The translations under genes and the position numbers were made by a program. A stretch of DNA of 45,153 nt from contig JAJDCL010000003.1 in assembly GCA_029260875.1 (NCBI GenBank), forward strand, positions 1-45,153, read 5' to 3'. A model generated the notes under the pieces. The model did no database searches. It was not told the origin of the DNA and saw only the letters and a list, made by a program, of their open reading frames with translations. Origin of the DNA: Candidatus Saccharimonadota bacterium (GTDB lineage Bacteria > Patescibacteriota > Saccharimonadia > Saccharimonadales > OFTM59). Shown here one piece after another: positions 17,628-25,356 of this stretch (position 1 is the stretch's first letter; each line of letters begins with the position of its first letter).

Positions 17628-18314
17628 TTAAATAAGCTTGCTTACCGCACTAATACATGCGGTTTCAGCCCGCAATGTAAAATCATGAAGGCTTAGGTGT
17701 CTTAGGTTACTCTCTTTGAAAAGCTGCTTCTCAGCATCAGACCAGCCACCTTCCGGACCGACTAGCACACCAATAGGCTTGCTACTAGAAGACGCCAATC
17801 CGTCGCCTTCTTGTTCGCATACGTATAAAACAACCTTATTACCGAACTCTTTTATAGCGGTCCGGATATGCATAGGCTCTCTGACGCTTGGTATGTCGCT
17901 TCGCCCACATTGTTCCGCAGCTTCCGTCACAATTTTTTTAGCACGCTCAATACTGAAGCCGGTCTTCTCTGAACGGTCCACGAGCAGCGGGGTAAAATGG
18001 CTAACACCCAGTTCGGTACATTTTTGTAACACCCAGTCATTTTTATCTTTCTTGAGCAAAGCCCAGAGGAGATGAATTTCTTTGCTCGGAACCTTTCGCT
18101 CAAAATCAGTGATCAACTTAAGGTGTGCTTCGCGCTCGTTTATCTCAATTAACTCGTAAAGACGGTCGTGAGTAACACCGTCAAACAAAACAAGCCGCTG
18201 CCCTGGAGCCATGCGCAGAACCCTTCGCCACTGATTAATTAGCTTCGGGTCGTGCAGCCAAAAATCGTGTTTAAGCTCTGTTTCACTGCCAACATAAAAT
18301 CTATGAAGTCGCAT
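17628..18314 (-). CDS. rsmE: 16S rRNA (uracil-1498-N3)-methyltransferase
   Basis: A 228-aa SPOUT methyltransferase that modifies U1498 of 16S rRNA. It begins MRLHRFYVG with a PUA-like N-terminal domain (HDFWLHD, RVLRMAPGQRLVLFDG). The knotted SAM-binding end is GVLVGPEGGWSDAE then LSLHDFTLRAETACISA. The length is a little short of the usual 240 or so. The ATG lies 14 nt inside the 3' end of the trypsin-like protease gene, so translation is probably coupled. It is a housekeeping gene embedded between two surface proteases. Confidence 0.95.
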   Translation of the reverse strand: MRLHRFYVGSETELKHDFWLHDPKLINQWRRVLRMAPGQRLVLFDGVTHDRLYELIEINEREAHLKLITDFERKVPSKEIHLLWALLKKDKNDWVLQKCTELGVSHFTPLLVDRSEKTGFSIERAKKIVTEAAEQCGRSDIPSVREPMHIRTAIKEFGNKVVLYVCEQEGDGLASSSSKPIGVLVGPEGGWSDAEKQLFKESNLRHLSLHDFTLRAETACISAVSKLI

Positions 18315-20220
18315 GATGTGGCCTGTAGGTTTTACTTTTACTTGCCAGCTTGTAGGACAAGTGCCTGGAGTTATGTCTGGCCATCAAGATTATGGTCCCT
18401 GATGCTCCAGAAGCCCCTATAAACGATACGCCAGCTGCCGTAACAAATGGCACATCACGAACATCATGACCTGACGCAATACCCTTTTTTGCAGATGCCA
18501 GATAACTGTTTGCTAAGCGGTGCGCCGGATAGTTGTTCTTAACTTTTTCAAATTCTTGGACTGCTTTTGTGAAGCGGTTTTCTGCAAACAATTGTAACCC
18601 GCGCTCCCAGCTACTTTGCGTGGTGCTCTCCATGCCCAAGGTGACATTGTTTTCTCGTGCTAGGTCCTTTAAATCCGCTATATCGCGAATATAGCTTTTA
18701 GCGGAATCACTGGCCGCCTCATTCTTGTAACGATAAGTAAGCAGACCAAGAACTTCTCCGGCTTCGTTGATTACTGGCCCACCACTACTACCGTGTGAAG
18801 CGTCGGCATCAGATTGATACAGCTTATAGCGGCTGCCGGCTGCCACACGTATCGCACCAATGGTGCCGTTTGTGGCTGTTGCGCTTAGACTGTTATTGTC
18901 TGTCAAAATATTATCGGCATCACCCGGAAATCCAATAACGGTTATTTTCATATTTTGCGTGACTTGACCCGTAAACAATTTGATGTACGGAGTATCATTA
19001 GCGTTTATCTTTATTAGCGCCACATCACTAGTTGAGAACCCGTCTTCGCTACCGGACGCCAAAACAAAAAGATCCCTTGAGGAGTAGTCCATATCTATAA
19101 TCTGGGCTTGTTTCAAGCTATCGGTATCTTGAAAGTCCAACAAGTTTCTAAGATCTTGCTCTGAGCCAATAACAGGTGCGCGTGTACCAAGAGCAACGAG
19201 CAGCATGCTGCGCTTGTTATTTAGCTTAATGACGCTATCAGAGGCATCGTACAAACGCGTAATAACGGCTGCCAACAGTTCGGGCCGTTGCTCAATAACT
19301 GAGGCCTGGTACTCGCTCAACCCCATGTATTTCAAAAAGTTTGCAAGTGAACCGGGGTCATTTAGCAACACGTCCACCAGCACATCTTTTGCATTGCGAG
19401 CTACCACATGCCCGCTGGTGGCAATATGTCCATCGGACGAAACAAAAAACCCAGACCCAGTTGATGCATCACAGTGTTCACCACTCACTTCTTGGCCATC
19501 CACAACAAGCGACCCGCAAGTAACGCGATAGATTTTTACCGCAGCCGGGGATACTAAGTCAGCTGTGTAGCTTGCCGGTACAGTTTGTTTTGCGGCCAAC
19601 ACTCGACCGTCTGACGCAAAAGACAACGTGTTTAGTACGGTCTCAAAGGCAGCTGGCAACATGTTTGGCCCCCTTAAACCTTCCAGTCGTATTGTAATCG
19701 GCTGGCCATTACTTTCTCCTGTCCATACAATTGAGTAGGCCTTGTAGTTCTTGTCGCCAAGGGTAACGGACTGCTCATAAGTATTCCGTTGAAATGTTGC
19801 GCCCAAAAACTTGCTATAGGAACTTTCTAATAAAACCCTTGTTGCACCCAAATCTTTGGGTGGAATATAGCTCTCGGCGGACTTTTGTATAGCTAGGCGT
19901 GCGCTGGCCTGGGCAGGATCGCTAATGTGCGCGGGACTAAATTGCACATAGTCCGGACGGCTATCAACCCGAAGCAGGTTTGGATCGTAAGCAGACGATA
20001 CCCAGTCATGCAAAAAAACAGAAAGCTCAGATGTTTTAGCCGTGTTCACCGATAACACCCCGGCTGGCTGTCCTACCGGCAAACCGGCAAGCGTAATCGT
20101 TAGAAGCCCGGTAAAGACCAACCAGGAAGCAACAACCAACATGCTTAGATGTCTTAATAGATACGGTTTGTGGTGATGACGGACCTTAAGGTTTACGGCC
20201 TGTGGTTTGTGCCCATCCAT
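18301..20220 (-). CDS. Membrane-anchored trypsin-like serine protease with TPR-like and C-terminal membrane segment
   Basis: A 639-aa S1-family protease. A basic His-rich cytoplasmic start is followed by a membrane segment (about 27-48), then an N-terminal unassigned domain (about 60-220). The protease core carries His271 (IATSGHV), Asp399 (TSDVALI) and Ser479 (GSSGGP). An approximately 100-residue insertion lies between His and Asp. A TPR-like helical pair (about 535-575, FAENRFTKAVQEFEKV) and a second hydrophobic segment (about 588-608) end the chain. There is no PDZ domain, unlike HtrA. It begins 12 nt after the heliorhodopsin-like gene and overlaps rsmE by 14 nt, so these three form an operon. 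The coupling with the seven-helix protein hints at a shared membrane function (inference). Confidence 0.85.
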   Translation of the reverse strand: MDGHKPQAVNLKVRHHHKPYLLRHLSMLVVASWLVFTGLLTITLAGLPVGQPAGVLSVNTAKTSELSVFLHDWVSSAYDPNLLRVDSRPDYVQFSPAHISDPAQASARLAIQKSAESYIPPKDLGATRVLLESSYSKFLGATFQRNTYEQSVTLGDKNYKAYSIVWTGESNGQPITIRLEGLRGPNMLPAAFETVLNTLSFASDGRVLAAKQTVPASYTADLVSPAAVKIYRVTCGSLVVDGQEVSGEHCDASTGSGFFVSSDGHIATSGHVVARNAKDVLVDVLLNDPGSLANFLKYMGLSEYQASVIEQRPELLAAVITRLYDASDSVIKLNNKRSMLLVALGTRAPVIGSEQDLRNLLDFQDTDSLKQAQIIDMDYSSRDLFVLASGSEDGFSTSDVALIKINANDTPYIKLFTGQVTQNMKITVIGFPGDADNILTDNNSLSATATNGTIGAIRVAAGSRYKLYQSDADASHGSSGGPVINEAGEVLGLLTYRYKNEAASDSAKSYIRDIADLKDLARENNVTLGMESTTQSSWERGLQLFAENRFTKAVQEFEKVKNNYPAHRLANSYLASAKKGIASGHDVRDVPFVTAAGVSFIGASGASGTIILMARHNSRHLSYKLASKSKTYRPHHATS

Positions 20221-20231
20221 ACTGCAATAAT

Positions 20232-21098
20232 TTAGGCAGCAAGACCAGCTACAGCAAGCGCAACAAACACAAATTGTGAGAACATAGCAATAATCACATA
20301 GTTGCGCTCTACAAATGCATAGTCGTTTGACTGGCCAGTTCGTAGGTTGGACCGCTTAAGATTAGCCGCAACCAAAAGGAAGTTGATCAGCAACGCAACG
20401 TCAAGCGCGTATACATACCACGGGAAACGAATCATCCCATATATCATCGTCCCGGTCAGCGAGGCAAGTATGGCGTACATAGCCATTAGCCCGCACGCAA
20501 GAGCCATCCAGTAATGCACAGATGATTTTTCGCTTGCTTTTTGGTTATGTTTTTCGCTTAACCATGCAAAGACCATAGCAACAACCACGAACCCGCCGGC
20601 CATTTTATTTGCAGCTAAGTCCTCTACCCCGCTTACAATTGAGGCGAAGCTAACCATAATAACCCCAGTAACCGCTAATATAACCCATCGCCAAAAATAT
20701 ACACGTCCTGTCTGTGCCAGTTCATAACTAGCACGCCACCGGGTAAGCACTAGCGCGCTGTACACTCCGCTAACAACAATCATAGCCATCAGCAGCCACC
20801 TGACATCAAAGTCAAGCAATATTTTTTCTGCCGGGACAAAAACGGTTTGGAATTCGCTCAAAAGCGCATCCTTAGTAACAAAACTGAGTGAAAGCGCATA
20901 GTACACGGGCTTTACCGTTAACAATATCAGTGCAGCAAGTGCTGCCTGAAGTGCCAAGTTTATCTTGTGCAAGCTCCTTGTTTTCCCTGTGGCGGAGTTG
21001 CTCGTAGTTTTACTCACGATACTTTTTGGTGTCGTATTGCTCGCTGCGGGGCTTTTGCTTACAGCCCCCTTTTTGGTATTAGTCTTCTTCTTAGCCAT
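20232..21098 (-). CDS. Heliorhodopsin-like seven-helix protein lacking the retinal lysine
   Basis: A 288-aa protein with a Ser/Thr/Lys-rich N-terminal tail (about 1-43) and seven hydrophobic segments (about 44-72, 97-119, 134-155, 165-182, 194-217, 225-247, 264-287). From memory of heliorhodopsin 48C12, matching stretches are FWRWV in helix 3, MVFAWLSEKHNQ at the end of helix 4 (compare ILFGWLQEKYTQ), and VERNYVII at helix 7 (compare GERAYIVL). At the Schiff-base Lys position this protein has Gln275, and Ile140 replaces the helix 3 counterion Glu. Covalent retinal binding is therefore not expected. A TATAGT ends 6 nt before the ATG (leaderless). It is first in a run with the trypsin-like protease and rsmE. 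Family assignment is by eye and should be tested by profile search. Confidence 0.72.
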   Translation of the reverse strand: MAKKKTNTKKGAVSKSPAASNTTPKSIVSKTTSNSATGKTRSLHKINLALQAALAALILLTVKPVYYALSLSFVTKDALLSEFQTVFVPAEKILLDFDVRWLLMAMIVVSGVYSALVLTRWRASYELAQTGRVYFWRWVILAVTGVIMVSFASIVSGVEDLAANKMAGGFVVVAMVFAWLSEKHNQKASEKSSVHYWMALACGLMAMYAILASLTGTMIYGMIRFPWYVYALDVALLINFLLVAANLKRSNLRTGQSNDYAFVERNYVIIAMFSQFVFVALAVAGLAA

Positions 21099-21104
21099 AA
21101 AAAG

Positions 21105-21113
21105 ACTATATCA
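21105..21113 (-). promoter_or_regulatory. Extended -10 for the leaderless heliorhodopsin-like gene
   Basis: TGATATAGT on the minus strand ends 6 nt before the ATG, and a CTTTTT spacer rules out a Shine-Dalgarno. It lies in the 29-nt gap after msrA. Confidence 0.5.
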
Positions 21114-21127
21114 TGAATCTTCTAAGA

Positions 21128-21607
21128 TTAAATGTCTTTATACGGAATATGGCACATGCCTTGCCCGGTTTTCTCGGCATACTTTTGATGGTATTCCTCT
21201 GCCTCATAAAAACGAGCAGCTGGTACAATCTGCGTGACTATAGGTGCCTTGCCTAGCATCTTATGCTCATTTCTAGCTCTTTCTGCAGCTACTTGTTGCT
21301 CCTCCCCAAAGTAAAATATGGCTGATCTGTATTGATCGCCCACGTCCGGCCCCTGACGATTTATCTGGGTCGGGTCATGCATTCTAAAGAAGTGCTGAAC
21401 CAAAGTGTCATAACTAACCGTATTTGGGTCAAATACAAGTTCTACTGCCTCTGCGTAACCTGTTGTGTGACCACACACCTGTTCGTAGGTAGGATTTTCT
21501 GTGCGACCACCTGTATAACCGACGGTTGTTTTAACAACTCCCGGTACTTGATCGAAATAATACTGTACGCCCCAGAAGCAACCAGCTGCAAAGACAGCTT
21601 TGTTCAT
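21128..21607 (-). CDS. msrA: Peptide methionine-S-sulfoxide reductase MsrA
   Basis: A 159-aa enzyme that reduces methionine-S-sulfoxide in proteins. The catalytic Cys is in AAGCFWGVQYYF, followed by GVVKTTVGYTGG, YEQVCGHTTGYAEAVEL and DPTQINRQGPDVGDQYRSAIF, all diagnostic of MsrA. No N-terminal signal is seen, so it is cytoplasmic. It ends shortly after CHIPYKDI; the resolving Cys is not obvious beyond the Cys of GMCHIP, so thioredoxin recycling may use that one. The start is 3 nt after the DUF427 stop, so the two genes are co-translated. Confidence 0.95.
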   Translation of the reverse strand: MNKAVFAAGCFWGVQYYFDQVPGVVKTTVGYTGGRTENPTYEQVCGHTTGYAEAVELVFDPNTVSYDTLVQHFFRMHDPTQINRQGPDVGDQYRSAIFYFGEEQQVAAERARNEHKMLGKAPIVTQIVPAARFYEAEEYHQKYAEKTGQGMCHIPYKDI

Positions 21608-21610
21608 ACA

Positions 21611-21913
21611 CTACTCACTAACTTTGACGTCTCGCCAAAATGCCACATAGTTAGAAAAATCTTTTTTGACCTTTTGGATGGCGCCTGGCAATGGGTCAGG
21701 ATAAGACCAAGCGTTATCTTCGCTGATTTCGCCATCTAGCCCCACATGAAAATACTGGCACTTGCCTTTCCATGGACACGTATAGGGTGTATCACTTTTT
21801 TTCAAATAGTCCTGGTTTACGGAGCCTGGAGGAAAATACCAGTTGCCCTCAATATAAATTAAATCCTCGTGCGGTGCTTCCGCGATAACTTTATCTTGCC
21901 AGATTGCTTTCAT
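21611..21913 (-). CDS. DUF427 family protein
   Basis: A 100-aa protein with the DUF427 hallmarks: an N-terminal strand MKAIWQDKVIAEAP, GNWYFPPGSV, then YTCPWKGKCQYFHV with the CPWKG motif, and the C-terminal AFWRDVKV. The biochemical function of this family is not established. It is in a two-gene unit with msrA (3-nt gap), which suggests a role around oxidative damage (inference). An AGGGGG Shine-Dalgarno precedes the ATG. A TGCTACAAT promoter lies about 25 nt upstream, in the 38-nt gap after lysK. Confidence 0.85.
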   Translation of the reverse strand: MKAIWQDKVIAEAPHEDLIYIEGNWYFPPGSVNQDYLKKSDTPYTCPWKGKCQYFHVGLDGEISEDNAWSYPDPLPGAIQKVKKDFSNYVAFWRDVKVSE

Positions 21914-21934
21914 AATTACCCCCTGCTTTACTAA

Positions 21935-21946
21935 GTACCCTTATTG
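21935..21946 (-). promoter_or_regulatory. Probable extended -10 for the DUF427-msrA unit
   Basis: TGCTACAAT on the minus strand just after the lysK stop gives a leader of about 20 nt containing AGGGGG before the ATG. This is a normal leadered start, in contrast to the leaderless neighbours. Confidence 0.45.
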
Positions 21947-21951
21947 TAGCA

Positions 21952-23484
21952 CTAGGCCTCTAGCCGAAGTCGCTTAAGCAGCCATTCTTTAGGCAATATA
22001 CTCAAGAACCACCCTGCCCGCGGCCCAGAATTTTTACCTATAATCGCCTGGTATAGTGTGGTAAAAAGCTCTTTTGGCTCTAACCCAACGCTATCCTTCA
22101 GCTCATAAATAGCATTATGAAACCAGCTCCCGTCTGCATCGTCGGGAGCCTGGGCAATTTTATCTGCAAGCAAATTTAAGTACCTCTGTTCTTTTTCGTT
22201 AAATTCGCCTTTATTTATTTTCTCTCTCAACTCAAACTTCACATCTTCCGGCGCTCTTAAACGCAACCACTCATCAATAAACCTGAGCTGTTCCTTAATA
22301 ATATGCTCATCTTGATCAACAGTTCCGGCGTGTTCGGTACGGCGAACCACCTGAAGTGTTTTAGCGGGGTCCTTTAAGGCTGTCTGATAGCTGTTTACGA
22401 GATGTGAGAAAGGCACCCGGCTAACTACAGTTTGCTCCCCTCTAGTCGAAATGTGGAGCAGGGTTTCCTCTGATTTTGAACGCGGGGTTTTAGCAATCAG
22501 CTCTGCAAACTCATCTATAAGCTTCACCAGCCCGTCAACCGGGTCAAAAAATAAGGGTTTGTTCAGTGGGGCGCGCAGTATAAAGTAACGCACAACTTCT
22601 ATGGGCATAATTTTGATGCTTTCTTGTGCACTAATAGCTGTACCTTTGCTGGCGCTCATTTTTTTGGTATCGCCAACCATATGTATGGAGTCGTAAGGTA
22701 CTGGTATTGGCGGGGTTGTATGAAAAATATTTTTTGCTATATGCACGCTCGTATCATACGAGCCGCCCGCACTGGCGTGTTCCCGGCCGAACGGCTCCAC
22801 ATGCACCTGTAGCTGCCACCAGCGAGCTGGCCAATCCAATCGCCAGTCAAGCTTAACCTCACCCTTGGCATAGTCGGCTATTTGTTCGCGGCCTCCTGCG
22901 TCAAGGTATGCCAGTGTTTTGTTGATTTTATCAATAGATACGAACGGACGATTTTTCAAGCGACCGTTTTCTAAGATTTGTATTGGTGTCCAGTTTGGGT
23001 CAAGCTTACGGTTTGATATTTTTTCTAGCGTACTACGTATTTCTGGTATATGGTCAAGACAAAGCTCAATCGCTGGGACAAACCAACCGCTTCTGTATTT
23101 TGGATGTGACCGCACAAATTCTACGTCAACCTTCAGGGCCTTGCAGCTGCCTATGAGCCCTTGTAAGAAGTAATCAGCATATGATTCTCCGCTCTGCCCG
23201 CCTGGTGAAGGCACATCGCAAAGCGGCATACCAAGATATTGGTCAAAGTCCGCCGGCACATTAGGCGGCACCTTTCTAAACACATCCAGATCATCTACAA
23301 AATATATATGCCGAGCCTGTCTGCCTCGTCTTTGCAGTTCTAGTAAAAGCGCGTCACAAGTTACAAGCTCGCGCATATGACCTAGATGATAAACCCCGCT
23401 CGGAGAACCACCAGACTCGATCAATATCTCGCCTTCCGGTTGCCGAGCAATTGCTTCATCTGCTATCTGATTAATCCACTGCAT
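21952..23484 (-). CDS. lysK: Class I lysyl-tRNA synthetase
   Basis: A 510-aa class I LysRS, the form typical of archaea and scattered bacteria, unrelated in fold to the usual class II LysS. Class I motifs are HLGH at residues 33-36 (GGSPSGVYHLGHMREL) and KMSASKGT at about 275. The Rossmann core continues with HIYFVDDLDVFRKVP and HIPEIR. The C-terminal half is an all-helical anticodon-binding cage. The ATG at 23484 has no Shine-Dalgarno; a weak GATACT lies 7 nt upstream, so it may be leaderless. Upstream is the longest empty gap in the left half of the window (243 bp). Confidence 0.95.
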   Translation of the reverse strand: MQWINQIADEAIARQPEGEILIESGGSPSGVYHLGHMRELVTCDALLLELQRRGRQARHIYFVDDLDVFRKVPPNVPADFDQYLGMPLCDVPSPGGQSGESYADYFLQGLIGSCKALKVDVEFVRSHPKYRSGWFVPAIELCLDHIPEIRSTLEKISNRKLDPNWTPIQILENGRLKNRPFVSIDKINKTLAYLDAGGREQIADYAKGEVKLDWRLDWPARWWQLQVHVEPFGREHASAGGSYDTSVHIAKNIFHTTPPIPVPYDSIHMVGDTKKMSASKGTAISAQESIKIMPIEVVRYFILRAPLNKPLFFDPVDGLVKLIDEFAELIAKTPRSKSEETLLHISTRGEQTVVSRVPFSHLVNSYQTALKDPAKTLQVVRRTEHAGTVDQDEHIIKEQLRFIDEWLRLRAPEDVKFELREKINKGEFNEKEQRYLNLLADKIAQAPDDADGSWFHNAIYELKDSVGLEPKELFTTLYQAIIGKNSGPRAGWFLSILPKEWLLKRLRLEA

Positions 23485-23727
23485 GCTGCTAAGTATCTGA
23501 TATGTTTCTTGCTACGGCAAGTTTTCAGAGTTGAATTTGTTGAGCTTGCCACCAAATCGTCTGAAACTGTAAGCTAAAAAACTGTACAGCTGTGAATTTA
23601 TCGGTCAATGCATTTAATCTGTTTTTGTGTCGTTGGGGGTGCTAAATGTATCATGCAGCGATCGTTTGTTGGGTGAGTAATAATCCGTTCGTTGGAGTTT
23701 CTGCTAATTGTTGAGCCTCACAATTGT
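23485..23727. other. 243-bp intergenic region between inositol monophosphatase and lysK
   Basis: I see no ORF with coding character, no tRNA-like cloverleaf and no strong terminator. On the minus strand a short CTGTACAG palindrome followed by six T (about 23573-23592) could be a weak terminator for the inositol monophosphatase transcript. A GATACT just before the lysK ATG (23492-23497) is a weak -10 candidate. Confidence 0.4.
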
Positions 23728-24561
23728 TCAGCTCGCAGCGCGATGATTTTTAATTTCATATAGCACCTTCTCATGCAAGTAACCATTGCTGGCGAGAGCC
23801 CCATAATTGCCTGCAGGAGAAATCTTAATCTTCCGCCCCTTCAGGTCTGTAACCCTGCCGCCAGCTTGTTCCACGATTATAAGGCCAGCAGCAATATCGT
23901 GCGCATTGCGCCCCGGGAAAGCCGAAAAACCTAACAAGCCATCAGCAACGCGGCAAAACTGTAGAGCTATTGAGCCCATGCGTGTATTGTTAGCCTTGCC
24001 CTCAAATTGACTAGAAAAGTACTGGAGGTCGGGCTCAGCCCTTAGCCAGTGCATTACACCATACTTGGTGTTCAGGTGCGATTTATCTTGATTTACTCCT
24101 TGGATTATCTCGTTATTAAGCCTGGTAGGCTGCCCTTCCCCCGCGACGTATAATTTGTTGAGTCTTGGAGCAAGCACAACCCCAAACACAACCACTCCCC
24201 GCACGCTCAGGGCTAACGAAAAAGTAAACTCTTCATTGTTCGGACTATTTTCGCCAATAAAGTACCGTGTGCCGTCTATAGGGTCAACCACCCATAATAC
24301 GTCGGCGTTTTGGTCCACAGACTGCTCCTCTCCCAGCACACCGTGGGACGGAAATTGGAGCTGGACTGCCTCAATCAGCCACTCATTCACAAGCTTGTCG
24401 GTCGAAGTTACGTCGGTGCCATCCGCTTTCTTCTCAATCTCATAATCGCCTTGGGTCTGAGCTCGTAGCAGTTCCTCCCCCGCCCGTTCAGCAAACCGAA
24501 CTCCGAAATCATAGACTTCGTGGCGATCCACCGAGTCAAGGATGTTTGGCGGACTAGACAT
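23728..24561 (-). CDS. Inositol monophosphatase family phosphatase
   Basis: A 277-aa Mg-dependent phosphatase of the IMPase/HisN/CysQ superfamily. The metal-binding motifs are GEE at residues 77-79 and DPIDGT at 93-98 (WVVDPIDGTRYFIG). The C-terminal NAHDIAAGLIIVEQAGG stands for the usual WDxAAG motif, with His replacing Trp. The substrate cannot be fixed: inositol-1-phosphate, histidinol phosphate and PAP are all used in the family. No his or cys genes are in the window. The ATG is one base after the greA stop (TAACATG), so translation is coupled to greA. Confidence 0.88.
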   Translation of the reverse strand: MSSPPNILDSVDRHEVYDFGVRFAERAGEELLRAQTQGDYEIEKKADGTDVTSTDKLVNEWLIEAVQLQFPSHGVLGEEQSVDQNADVLWVVDPIDGTRYFIGENSPNNEEFTFSLALSVRGVVVFGVVLAPRLNKLYVAGEGQPTRLNNEIIQGVNQDKSHLNTKYGVMHWLRAEPDLQYFSSQFEGKANNTRMGSIALQFCRVADGLLGFSAFPGRNAHDIAAGLIIVEQAGGRVTDLKGRKIKISPAGNYGALASNGYLHEKVLYEIKNHRAAS

Positions 24562-24562
24562 G

Positions 24563-25021
24563 TTAACTAATGGCTATTATGTTAAAGCTAGCGGGCTCGC
24601 CGTTAGCTTTAAGCTCAACTACATCTCCTACTTTTTGACCGAGCAAGGCTTGGCCGATTGGTGATTCATCCGAAATCTTGCCATTCATAGGGTCAGCTTC
24701 AACTGTTCCCACCACCTGAAACTCTTTAGTCGTACCGTTGTTTTTAAGAGTAACGGTAGACCCCAGCTGGACCTTGCTGTCGTTTTTTGGCTTCTGGATT
24801 ATGACAACATTCATAAGTATGTGTTCTATCTCGGCTATACGGCTTTCTGCCTTGTCTTGTTCCTGAAGTGCTGATGTATACTCGGCATTCTCGGATAGAT
24901 CACCAAATTCACGCGCTAGCTTAATACGTTCTGCGATTGGCGCACGCAGTGCAATCAGTTCAGCCAGCTCGCCTTTTAGTTCCGCAACACCTTCCGATGT
25001 GAGGTGGAATTGTTTTTTCAT
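24563..25021 (-). CDS. greA: Transcription elongation factor GreA
   Basis: A 152-aa factor that stimulates cleavage of backtracked transcripts by RNA polymerase. The N-terminal coiled coil holds LSENAEYTSALQEQDKAE with the acidic tip residues. The C-terminal FKBP-like domain has VQLGSTVTLKNN, ISDESPIGQALLGQKVGDVVEL. The length is normal (E. coli 158 aa). A GGAAGGGGCGG stretch before the ATG can serve as the ribosome site. It is coupled to the downstream inositol monophosphatase gene. Upstream is the ProRS remnant. Confidence 0.96.
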   Translation of the reverse strand: MKKQFHLTSEGVAELKGELAELIALRAPIAERIKLAREFGDLSENAEYTSALQEQDKAESRIAEIEHILMNVVIIQKPKNDSKVQLGSTVTLKNNGTTKEFQVVGTVEADPMNGKISDESPIGQALLGQKVGDVVELKANGEPASFNIIAIS

Positions 25022-25077
25022 AGCAACCGCCCCTTCCCGGGTACTTTTGTCCCGTTTCGCATTAGTTTATCAGATAT

Positions 25078-25356
25078 TTAGTTAGCAAGGGTTTTTATTA
25101 ATTCTTCCTTTGATAGCAATGTAGCTTCTTGGGCTGTTCTTGCTTTTAGCTCAAAGGTCCCGGCACTTACCGTTTTCTCGCTTATAACAACACGATATGG
25201 AATGCCGAGCAGGTCTGCGTCGGCAAATTTCTCGCCTGGTCGCATATCCCGGTCATCGTATATTACCCCAACCTGAGATTTCGTCAACCGTTTAAACACT
25301 TCTCTATTGAGAAATATCACATCAGGTATAATTAATAACTTTGCGCAAAGATCCAC
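25078..25356 (-). CDS. Stand-alone anticodon-binding domain, apparent remnant of a bacterial-type ProRS
   Basis: A 92-codon ORF starting at a GTG 25 nt inside the 3' end of proS, in another frame. The peptide VGVIYDDRDMRPGEKFADAD followed by LLGIPYRVV and FELKAR is the typical end of bacterial-type prolyl-tRNA synthetase (HGTP anticodon domain). The catalytic domain and the first strands of the anticodon domain are missing. The adjacent full-length ProRS is of the archaeal/eukaryotic type and already has its own anticodon domain, so this is not its displaced tail. In the canonical bacterial cluster proS follows rseP. The simplest reading is that the original proS was replaced in place and only its 3' end survived. 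It may be a decaying pseudogene or a small protein under selection; the frame has no stops. Confidence 0.7.
   Translation of the reverse strand: MDLCAKLLIIPDVIFLNREVFKRLTKSQVGVIYDDRDMRPGEKFADADLLGIPYRVVISEKTVSAGTFELKARTAQEATLLSKEELIKTLAN

Noticed and set aside
23485-23727. A tRNA or small RNA in the long gap before lysK
   Set aside because: No T-loop-like GGTTCRA sequence or cloverleaf pairing was found, and the hairpins are too short to support an RNA gene.
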